Shown here: positions 39,528 through 50,305 of the stretch, one piece after another | Numbering within the stretch: position 1 is the first letter of the stretch | Layout: every line of letters starts with the position of its first letter | Origin: Aphis gossypii | Lineage: Eukaryota > Arthropoda > Insecta > Hemiptera > Aphididae | Assembly (NCBI RefSeq): GCF_020184175.1 | Contig: NC_065531.1 | Coordinates: 48,567,213-48,631,212 of the forward strand | DNA length: 64,000 nt | Direction: 5' to 3' | The notes under the pieces: generated by a model | The model's input: the letters and a program-made list of their open reading frames with translations, nothing else | What the model was told of the DNA's origin: nothing | Database searches by the model: none | Translations under genes and position numbers: made by a program

Positions 39528-42500
39528 TATAATATATTTGTACAGGACAATTATATTTCATCTAACGAATACAAAAGCCACCCAAAATGACATTAAACTA
39601 AATCAGTAAACACGACTATACAACATGACGTGATAAATACGCGCTACTATATTATACGGCATTACATTAGTTGTCGTACGATATAGTAGAAAAAAGATTA
39701 AATTAATTTAGTGCTGATAAAACAAAACTAATACGCCATACGTATATAGACAACAGTATAACAGCATTACTCTATAACACGAGAGTAGTGAATACGTCAT
39801 CTCATAACGGCATTTTTTAAATCAACGAAAATATACATTATGTATAGGTACATGGTAAATATAATTGAAACATAAATATTATAGTTAGGATACAGGATCG
39901 AATTTATCGTGAATCGTGTAGATAAAACATGTTTTATTACGCATTAAAAAATTATAGTTGATGATATTAAAAATGAAGAAACGAGTTGAAAAAAATTATT
40001 GTGATTTTTATATTTTTATTTTGTTCATAAGTCATGACGAATTAATTTCACAGTGCGCCTTTGAAAACACAATGTACATATTGTTCAGTAAAATATTTTT
40101 TAAATTCATCTTTATGATGTTTTGTTTCCGTTGCAGCCAAGAATCACAACCTAAATAATATAAATCACGTACCTATCGTATCGGTTAAAAATATAAAAAA
40201 CTTACAAATAACTAACTGTTAGTAAAAGATTAATTTTATATATATAAAAAAATCCTGTAATATATAATAATACATATAATGATGGAAAATGTTAGGACCC
40301 TACAATTAATAATAAAATATTTTAAATCGTTATTTTTTATTTAGATATACAATTTTTCTGATGTACCTATATTGCATTAGTATTACCAACATAAAAATGT
40401 ATAGTAATTATTAATTCAAAAAAATTTTAATGAAAACGTGTTGACAGTTTTTTCAGGTACCATAATAGCTAATTATAATGTATGTAAAGTATGTTTAGTA
40501 TCTAAAATAATATCCTGAAAAAAGACATGAATAATAATTAGAAACATTTATCATATATATAAATCATAATCCATCATGTACAAGAAAGCGTATTAAGATT
40601 TGTGCTTGTATATATATAGTGATATTGTGAGAATATGATACGATTAACCTTGGATATAATATTAATATTTTAAACATAACCATACTTATAATTACAAAAG
40701 ATGTTAATCATAAAGATCATAAAAACAAAATGATATTAAGTTCTTGATTTGCAAAGTAAATATATCTGTTACATATTCTTCTATTCTTTTAAAATGAACC
40801 TAATTAAACTAACACGAGAAAAATACTTAAAATACATGCAATTATGTTTTTGAAACTTAAGTTGCAGTTTAAAAAATACGTCATTTTGTGTAGGTATACC
40901 TACTTAAAATAAAACATTATTCTATAAATAATTATAATTATACTCAGTTGATATTACATTCGTACAAATATGCAATATTTTTAATTATGAACTATAATTA
41001 TATAAAATTTTTTTAAATTATATTGTCAATTAAAGATATGCATATGATTAATAAAGTGTATCTATGTAGTAATAATAATATAAAATTTACAAATCTATGC
41101 TATTTTAAATAAAATTTTAAGATTGAAAAAATATAAATTTTATTGAGAATCATTTAAGGCTTGTATAATTATGAAATATGTTTAATATTTTTAATTATTT
41201 AATAACTATTCCAGACATAAAAACGCAAACAAGTAGAACATTTAATAAAAATTTACTCAAATCAGTTAAGAAAATAAATGTCATTGATTTTAAATTAAAT
41301 TTGTTAAATTAAAAAAATTTAAAACAAATATTAAAAGAAGATTGTTTAAAATGGAATTAAATTTAAATAACAATAATAATATTTAATAAAAAAACATTTT
41401 AATTGTTTCTACTTAAAATGGTTCGATTTTTAACTTTGAGAATAGATTTGAATAGAAAATCGGATCTAATTAGTACATACAGATCAAGATTCTTGATTGT
41501 TTGGAACAATACTGGGGAAAACAATAAAGTATTCAAATACCTAATAACGTAAGTAAATTTTACTCTCTAATTAAATTTTTGGAAAAAAAAAAGATTTATT
41601 TGGTATAACTCGAAAATAACCGTATACTATTTTAAAAGTTCATAAAAAGTTTATAATTATTTTCAATACATAATATAGTTTCCAAAATATTACAACTACT
41701 TGACCTATTTATAAATAATTGAATTTTAATATTTTATCTAGTTATTTTTTTTATATATAAATATTGATATAATATCTTCTTTTTTATCTTTATTTTTAAT
41801 TTTTTGTTGTAATAAGAAAATTAACCTTAAATACTTGAAATTTTCACCAAATGTTTAATCTGTAATCATCAGTTGCTATACATGAAAACATTTTCAAAAC
41901 AGTCGATTACTTTTAAATTATTTATAGACGTTTGAAATTTGAAATTTTTTTAATTTTATTCCTATAAATGTCGAAAACATTTTTTTTGCTTAGTAAAAAG
42001 GCTTGAAAATTAAATATAATATCTTTCATAAGTTATTATTTTAGCAAAAAAGAAATTGAAAATTTATCACTTACCTAAATTCTAAATGGAATTATATCAA
42101 TATTATAGGTCATAAAAAAAAAAATAATAATAAATAGAATACTATTACATAAAAATAATATATTTCTTAACAATTATTACACATTATACAGGTAGTAAAA
42201 TTTATAATATAAAATAAATAAAATTTGTTATTCTGTTGACTGTTTTATATCATTTAATAAACAATATTTAATATTTTTAATTTATAAATGGGGTGCTGAA
42301 TTTCGATATTTTTCATTCAAAATTTAACAATTGATTTAGATTGTATGGATTGTTGATATAATTATATTACCTATAATTAATCTGCATGCACTTTGAAGTG
42401 AAAAATGAAAACAATTTTAAATTCTGAGAGGAGACAGTTTGTCAAATTACGATATTACTCGTATATTACTAAGTGCATTATGTGATATTTTTTTTTTTTT

Positions 42501-43885
42501 GGTAATAGTTATTAAAGTAATTTATTTTACTTTCTGTTTTATCTTGTATTAGACTTTCAAGAATTTCGACCCTGTTGGCAATTTTTCATAGTTATTTATA
42601 GAAAAAAAAAATGGAAACTTATTATGCTTAAATATAGCTAAAAAAAGAGTTGAAATATTTTGAAAATTGTATGAAGTGGAAATAATAATATTAATATTTG
42701 GTGAAAATTTTATGTATGTACAAGTTATTCATTCTGGAGTTAAATCAATGTCAGGATTTTTGTCAACAATTGAATTTACGTAAACAATTTCGATTTTTCT
42801 TATATATTTTTTTTCATTTTTTTTGATTTTAAAAAAAAATACTAAGAATTTTTATTTCGACATCCTGAAAGTACAAGCTATATCAAATTATTGCTATTAT
42901 AAGCTACCCTTACTTTTTAAAATCAAAGCTTTTTATGGAAGACTTATAGGTACTTATACACGAAAAATAAACATAGCTAGGTACATAATTGTAAAACTAA
43001 TAGATTCATCGCTCCACTCAAAATGTAATAACACTAGCTTCAAAAAAATTTGTATACCATCTTTTTCGTTCCATGATAAAATTTTCCAACTATTTTTTAT
43101 TTATTTATAAGCATGACGAATTTCATTTTTTGATTGAGTTTTGAAATTTGAATAAAAAAAAATTATATTATTTTTTTCCTTTTCTATTATTATACTGCTG
43201 ATTTATTACAATAAATTTAAAATAATGTTTTCCTTGTGGGTGATTGTTCTTATGCCTAATTCTCTATTGATTGTAAAAATATTAAAATACATATTAGCTT
43301 AAGTTTGTTTCACGTTTGTGGTTTAATTTTTAAATAAATAAGTTCCATTGTATTATAATTGATAGGTTAGTACGTAGATATTTAATTTCATGTAGAATAG
43401 ATAGTAATTAGATACCCAATCTAGTCTTTCTATATTATTTTATCTTGTGACTATAGAGTTAAGACAATAATATAATAACTAAATAGATAATGGATTTTAC
43501 TTTTAAGACATAAAATGTATGAATTATAGTTGTATTATCTATGATTATTTATCTATATTTTATTTGTGTTTTGATCTTAAAAAAATTTAAAGCCTTTAAA
43601 TAAAAAAATTCTCGTTAAGTGTTTAAAAAACTGTTTCCCATTTGTTAACGACAATAATAATATAAAAGCATCGATTATTTATGGCTTATATTTATAATAT
43701 ATAATATATAATATATATAATAATATATGAAGTTAAGTTAACCGGTTTATTCGTTGAAACTAAAACGAAAAAATTAAAGATTGGTTTGGGTATTTCCATG
43801 GATAACTTTCAAGTAAGCCGAAGGTCATTAGAGTAGAAGTGATTAAAATGTTGTTTACTACAAAATAAAAATTGTGTGCGGACCC

Positions 43886-43922
43886 TATATAAATGGTAAC
43901 TAACAAGTGCAGAGGTATCAAT
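43886..43922 (+). promoter_or_regulatory. Core promoter of secreted peptide copy 2
   Basis: TATATAAA at 43886-43893 and TCAAT at 43918-43922. Same spacing as copy 1, but the initiator-like word is weaker (TCAAT for TCAGT). Confidence 0.65.
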
Positions 43923-43972
43923 GTATACAGTGTAGCATTTTCAAACACAAATATTCAGCAGTCTCAAGAATC

Positions 43973-45703
43973 ATGAAATTTTACACAGTGGTATGCAGTT
44001 TATTTAGTATATTGTTAGTTCATTAAAGTTTTTGATTTGAATCACATTTTATTTTTTTGCGATAGATTAATAAATATTTTCCTTAGATAATATTGTACAA
44101 AAGATTGTGTATCAGTTTCAGATAGGTACTTTAAAAACAATTACAAATTTTTAATTAAATGAAAAAAGTTTAACTTTACCTACATCAAATACAATTTTTA
44201 AAGAATTTATTTCTATCTCAAAAACTTTAAAACTCAAACTTATACTTGTATTGCATGTACCTACTTACTATAGTAATTTACGTGATTTGATGTATATATA
44301 ATTAATATTTTTAATATATTATATTATTATTAAAATTTATTGATAAAACAATTTGTTATCTTAATGAATAATTGTTTTTATCATTATTTTTAAATAATTG
44401 TTTAAATAGGTAAGTGAAGCATATGTACTACTATAGTGTCCTCTTCGTGTTGTCCACATTCTACTTCCTTCTCATTTCTTTAAGCTTTAATTAAACGATT
44501 TTATTCTCTGTACACTCCACATAGATCTAATAAATTAAGTTAGGTTTGTAACATTACCGATCTAATCTTCCCTATCACAGTCTATTTCCCAACGGCCAAC
44601 GTGATTATCTATTACTCTTTTTTTAATTCTTCCAACGTTTTGAAAAAAACACTTCCAAGGAGTTCAGTAGTTGTTCGAAAAATAATAAGGACCCGAGAAG
44701 TAATAATCAAAAATTATAGCAAAATTATGGGCATCGTTTTTAATCCTGTGACCTACCTTAGGTGGTGTTGCATAGCAAATCGAGGGATATTTTCGTTTTT
44801 TAAACGTTTTTTTTTTTATCTTTTTAAGTTAACTAATTCATTTATTTTCTAATCTACTTTTAAACTTAAGTAGTTTGATTGGCAGTTAAAATAACTTAGC
44901 TCTTCGCAGTTGATATACAAATAATCAATCAAGTTAAAATTATTTTTCTATTTTTCGTTTATACGTAAATATTAATATAAAATTTAAATAATCCAATACT
45001 ATATTAATAATAATATAAACATTTATGTTATTTTTTTCTTGACAAATAAATAATTTTGTATAAAGCCATACAGTATACACAATATCAATATTATTATGTG
45101 TAATATATGTAATAATATATTATGTTTGAAACATGATTAAAGATATAAAAATCTTAAATAGTGGTTTGAAGTACACATAATATAATTATATTATTACGCC
45201 TAAGATCTTATCAATGAAGAAATTTGTAAGTAACAAGTACCTCTTTGATAAGAAAAGTCAGCTATTTTACCGAGCTTCAACACTAAAGCCAAGTCAGCTA
45301 TCTATAGTTGTATTATATATCTGTGAGCGAAATCATAGGCCAAAGGTGGATATCCACCTTACATAGACCTATTAACTAAGTTAAAATATTACCTAATACT
45401 CATTAGAATTTTATAATTTTACAATAAAAGGATTACTAAAATATAAATTTTATAATGATTGTGTTTATTAATGTTTTTTAGATATTAGCTTTGTGCCTTG
45501 TCATTATCGTAATGACCCAACAAGCTACTTCTAACCCAGCCCCTGAACCGCGCAAGGATGGAGGCGGTGGAAGTCACCATGGAGGTGGTTGCCAACATGG
45601 AAATTGTGGAAATAATTGCCATCATGGAAATTGTGGAAATAATTGCCATCATGGAAATTGTGGAAATCAGTACCACAAACCACATAACCACGGACATCAT
45701 TAA
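43973..45703 (+). CDS. Small secreted Gly/His/Cys-rich peptide, copy 2 (2 exons, 79 aa)
   Basis: Exon 1, 43973-43990, encodes MKFYTV; exon 2, 45482-45703. The signal peptide continues ILALCLVIIVMTQQATS and is almost identical to copy 1, as is the NPAPEPRK start of the mature chain. After GGGC the protein has a nine-residue repeat (HHGNCGNNC) in near-perfect tandem, giving six cysteines spaced C-x4-C-x3-C-x4-C-x3-C-x4-C, each x4 loop containing His. It ends YHKPHNHGHH. The Tyr-His-Lys-Pro repeats of copy 1 are reduced to one. Function unknown. The cysteine array suggests disulfide or metal binding. Comparison with aphid bacteriocyte cysteine-rich (BCR) peptides is a reasonable test, not a conclusion. 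Confidence 0.85.
45594..45669 (+). repeat. 27-bp in-frame minisatellite in peptide copy 2
   Basis: CATGGAAATTGTGGAAATAA plus TTGCCAT occurs in tandem. Units starting at 45596, 45623 and 45650 are nearly identical, the last truncated into AATCAG. Copy 1 has a single diverged unit. Confidence 0.9.
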
Positions 45704-45723
45704 ATTTAAAACAATTTCATTCT

Positions 45724-45743
45724 AATAAATACAGTACAATAAA
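45724..45743 (+). promoter_or_regulatory. Polyadenylation signals, peptide copy 2
   Basis: AATAAA at 45724-45729 and 45738-45743, in the same context as copy 1. Confidence 0.65.
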
Positions 45744-45957
45744 AGTATTAAAAAGCTATTTTATTTTCATAACCTTTGATGTATCATACTCGTATTTAAT
45801 TCAAAATCAGAATAAACGATAATTTATCATAGAATTTTTACCTATGATTTAACTCACGAAAAAATAAAAGGATAATATATTATTTACTAAACCACAAGGA
45901 GGATTTGGTTTAAATGTTGAAAAATAAAAGTAAAATTAAAAGTTTGTGCTTATGATT

Positions 45958-48778
45958 CACAAACATCAAAAAAATAAACAAAAAAAACACACATCATAGT
46001 AGAATCAATACATTCATCACTCCGTTCAGAATTTAATAGAAAATCCATTTGCATTTTAAAATACTATTGATCTTTTTTATCTATTAAATAATTATTTTGT
46101 TTTTATAATAGAGTTATTATATAATTAAATAGGATCCACAGGATCACAGCCCTTGTGGATCACATTTGTTTGATTTTTTAGTGGGGCTCAAACCAAGGTT
46201 TAAGAGCAACATATGGAGCTAATTGCGTCATTGTAACCTACCATAGACATGTCTATGTAACCTATAAAAAATAATAATTATTACATTCTAGCTGTATTCC
46301 ACTCATTCAAATATTCAACAATATATTGTATACTGTTAAGGTTTAGTTAGGTAAATCCGTTAATCTCCGAGTTACTTCCGGTTTATGGTTCCCCTTATAT
46401 TTTATTTTTTTTATCAAAAATCTACGGTCTAATGATTCTTTTCATAAAATAACTAGTATTAAAATCGACCGTGTTGAACTGTTAATATATGACAATATTA
46501 TATATTTATATATACCTAACTACTAGTTACTACTGCTAGACTGCTACTACAGTAGGTACTACCCATCTTTATATCTGTCCATAATAACTAAATAATATAT
46601 TACATATTACTTATTAGTTAATTACATATCTATATGGATATGTTTTATATAATATGTTTGATTTATGTGTATTCGTCATTCGATGATGAACTTATTTAAA
46701 TGGGTACGTGTAATGTGTATTTTCACTCTCACACGATGTAATATCAATATGTGTGTAGACGTAAAGCATTCCATATACATTATATATTGGGTTTAGGTAT
46801 AACTGTATTAGTACCTATAGCACAGAATAGAGTAAATCCATGCCTAAAGCCATACCTGAATATATAGATTAGATAGAGTCAATGTTTCATGCATAGCTGA
46901 AGTATTAGCTAGTCGCTAGTGTTTGTATTTATATTAACAACAGGAACCGGAAATAGGTTTACGGTTAATAGTTTTAAATTTGTCATTTATAATTTAGAGT
47001 TAGGTAGGTAGGTATACGGACTCTGTAATATAATTATATATATAAATAGTTCGATACATACGACCTACCTACAACTATATACAATGTCATAAATCAATCG
47101 TTGGAGACTGCAGTGTTTCATGTGTGGTTAACAAATGAACACCAACATTTTGTTAATATTAAAATATTGTGGAGTGACAAAATTAGATTGGTAGCTTAAA
47201 AACGTATGTACTTTATATTAATACAACAGACAATTTAAAAATAAATGTAAGTATCTACCTGTTTAACCATCTTGCTTCATTATTTTTTAACTGCGAAATT
47301 TAATCTTAAAGTAAGTACTTATATGTAGTTATTGAACAGTATTTAAACAAGATAGGTACATAATATATGGCGTATGCAAAATTTTATATTACTTATATAC
47401 TGTCTTAATATTAACTGAAAAGATATTGAAATATTTAGAGTATGGATAAAATTAAACTATGATTTTCATAGTTTCATACCTGATAAATGTCATGGAATAA
47501 ATTATAGGTATTTACTATTTATATACCTAGGTTATTTTGTTTTTGTCTGGTTAAATAAGAAAGTGGTTAAAACATTGTTGTTTTAACTGTTTTAAGTAGG
47601 ACTTTTATTACCTACATAATACAATTTTCCGTGTACCTGATATTATAAATATATTTTTTAAAACTTAAAGATTCTAATCAGAGACGTATTTAGGAATTTT
47701 GCGCCTCAGATCATTTGAGTGCCATTACTTTTTTTATCACTCAAATGACCTAGGTACCGTATTATATCAAAATGCTCTCCAAAATTTACCGCCAAGTTAC
47801 CGGCCCAAGTCCCCTCTAATTACGTCATTGATTCTAATGAATGATTAAATTAAAAAAAGAAAAGAAAAGTTATAACTTATAATTATATAAATTAAATTTA
47901 AAAAAATAATATATACATATTTTATAATTTATATTATATTTCTACTGGATGAAATATCTTATACTTAGAAATGACTATAATTTACCATATATACTGAATA
48001 AATAGATATATAGTTATAAGTGTTTTAAAACCATTATAAGTACCTATGTATAAAAACTCTCTTCTTGTCATTGGTTATTACAATATCGTTTTTAATTTTT
48101 TTTGAAAAATTAATTCATAAAATGTTATTCTATAAAGTGATCATAAACTCATTATACAAGATTTTTTTAAATGTAGTAAAGGTAAGTACATGCAAATAGA
48201 GGGTTAACACTAAAAACACAGGTTTATTTGGATTATAGAAATTATTATTTACTATGACTAAAAATTATATACTCTAAAATCAAATAGGTAATTTTACTCA
48301 ATTTTAGACCCTGTTATTTGCTAGTAAACATAGTTTAATTACCTATATATTAGGTAGGTAAGTATATTTTATATATTATAAATAGAATAGGAATTACTGT
48401 AGTAGATGAGATTTTTAATGGTAGAATAGCTCTAAAAAATGTTATTTATCAATAGGAATACTCTGAATACTAAAATATCACAGTAATTAGTAGATATGTA
48501 AGTACTTAGTAATTAGATTAATATTCTATTTAGTACTTATATTGCAATGGATATTTATTTAACATTTTGTAATATAAACTGTAGCTGTTAGCTTATAATT
48601 TTTGATATTGATGTTATGGTGTAATTTGAATACTAATTTAAAGACTAAAGAACACTAGTTAAATTAAACATTTTTTTAATATAATATATGTATTATAGAT
48701 GCCTATATAGTATATAGGTAATAGCCAAAACTTTCATTGCTTACCTAACATATTTTTACAGATGATTATAGGTACATC
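45958..48778. other. Intergenic region between peptide copy 2 and the unrecognised gene
   Basis: Contains a reverse-oriented head fragment of the dispersed repeat (ATTCATCACTCCGTTCAGAA near 46013), an inverted pair GATCCACA/TGTGGATC at 46133-46161, and a hAT-like miniature element at 47679. Many TAGGTA words. A possible 5' UTR exon with donor AAT|GTAAGTATC ends at 47246, and could belong to the downstream gene. No other gene seen. Confidence 0.5.
47671..47838 (+). mobile_element. hAT-like miniature element (152 bp) with 8-bp target duplication
   Basis: Element 47679-47830 is flanked by direct repeats ATTCTAAT (47671-47678, 47831-47838). Its ends CAGAGACGTATTTAGG and, inverted, CAATGACGTAATTAGA form imperfect TIRs of the hAT type. 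An internal inverted pair, ATCATTTGAGTG / CACTCAAATGAC, makes a hairpin. No ORF. Confidence 0.8.
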
Positions 48779-50118
48779 ATGTGGAATTCAGAAGGGAAAA
48801 CACTGAATGAAAATAATAGTGGACACTGTAAAACAATATTCAAACAAACTTTAAAATTTACCAAAGATATACCGGAACAAAAAATTTCACCTGAAGGATT
48901 TTTAATACGAGACTGTGGTTGCGTCATGCGTTTTTTACCTAATTTAGATAATAAATTAAGTAAATATGATGTATACTAAAGTATATCTACTGTTTATTTA
49001 AATAAAAAATGTTTTATTTGTACACTAGATAAGAATAAATTACAACTTACAACCATTAGCAAGAACCAAAATCAGAAAAACATCAGCTATACACACCATC
49101 GTAATAATTTAAATCAAACAAAAGTTATTTCAACAAAAATGTACAAATATATTTTGTTTTTAACTAAATTAATAATTGTTAATGTATTCAATGGTTTATT
49201 TATCTATCTCAGCCTAACTTAAAAAAAATGAATTTAGAAATAAATATAAAGCAATACATAATGTTGATTTAATTTATATGTAGTTAAAATTAGATACATT
49301 TTCTATCAATATTTATTCACAAATTATTGAAGTACTTTAATCTATTCAATTTAATTTTGTGTTTTTATGAGGCTGAAATATACTCAGTTGAATAGTCGTT
49401 ACATTTTATATTGTAAAGTAAACAGTATTAATTTTTAAATCATTTTCATAAATTTGTTTAAAATTCAAAGTTATATACTACAAATAAAAAGATTTAGGAA
49501 TATTTATCATTGGTATTTAAATTTAAAGTATAAAATAAATAAATATTTATTTATAATTATTACTTATTAAATAGTAAATGATTACATTATGGCTTTTTAA
49601 TAGCTGTAATTAATTTTAGGTATCAATCAACATTTTGGATGGAACCAAGAATAGTCCCTATTAAGTATACAACTGAACTAAATTTCAACTTGGAATCTCC
49701 CATAAAAAGATTTACAGAAACAATTGATTTACAGGTAATACAAATTGTTATTTTGTAACTTGGCATATCACAAAGCATAGTATTGTGCAAGATCATATTT
49801 TTATTTTTTTCTTATTTAAAAAAAATATTTACAAATCACAAAAGCACTATTATACTAAATACAATAGGTAATATGTATATAAACAAGATACATGGACATG
49901 ATGGCTTAGTGCAAGTTAATGGGTGTCTATTGACACTATTTAAAATTTAAATAAATTTGTATACTTTTAAAAATACAAAATACATCCAATCTTTATTTTA
50001 GATGAAATTAGTTCCTTGTCCATATATTCAGCAAATTGGGACTACAAAACGTTTCAAAACATCAATCGAGACAAAAATCCAATCAGAGTACATACTTCCA
50101 TTAGATACTACTATTTAG
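48779..50118 (+). CDS. Unrecognised protein, 4 coding exons, 149 aa
   Basis: Exons: 48779-48959, 49064-49100, 49620-49734, 50002-50118. All joins keep phase and give exactly 150 codons with stop. The first exon opens at an acceptor (TTTTTACAG at 48761) before the ATG, so a 5' UTR exon lies upstream. The small second exon was inferred because exons 1 and 3 are otherwise out of phase; its acceptor could be 49063 or 49075, and both keep frame. Visible features: SPEGFLIRDCGCVMRFLPN, STFWMEPRIVPIKY, LESPIKRFTETIDL, CPYIQQIGTTKRFKTS. Basic, no signal peptide, no transmembrane segment, no domain that I know. It converges on Rabex-5, the two stop codons being 188 bp apart. Confidence 0.7.
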
Positions 50119-50150
50119 CTTAATTGCATATTAAGTGTAAAATTATCAAT

Positions 50151-50156
50151 AATAAA
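50151..50156 (+). promoter_or_regulatory. Polyadenylation signal of the unrecognised gene
   Basis: AATAAA 33 nt after the stop codon, in the short gap before the Rabex-5 3' end. Confidence 0.5.
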
Positions 50157-50305
50157 TTAATTAACATACTAGTACAACTATTTATATATAATTCATAAAT
50201 TAAACATTTTTTTAACGTGTAATAAACTAAGATAATTAACACAATATGATATACATATATACATAATTAACAAAATGTTATATTAAAAACTAAATAATAC
50301 AATTA

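Larger units (their letters stand above)
38035..43265. other. Spacer between the two peptide copies
   Basis: Holds a decayed Helitron (38560-39527) and dispersed-repeat fragments (about 41570-42080 forward; about 42420-43130 in the other orientation, including ATTCATCGCTCCACTCAAAA at 43003). Between 39530 and 41560 I see only AT-rich sequence and no credible gene. The 66-codon ORF at 39958 has no recognisable feature. Confidence 0.55.
43266..45957 (+). repeat. Duplicated segment, copy 2
   Basis: Partner of 35501-38034, offset by about 7.75 kb in the 5' block. The intron middle (about 44640-45417) has no counterpart in copy 1. It includes a short ORF at 44601-44852 that I do not recognise, and a perfect 18-bp palindrome AAGGTGGATATCCACCTT at 45343. 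Confidence 0.85.

Noticed and set aside
44601..44852. 83-codon ORF in the intron of peptide copy 2
   Set aside because: No counterpart in copy 1, ends in poly-Phe from a T run, and no recognisable domain; probably inserted non-coding DNA.
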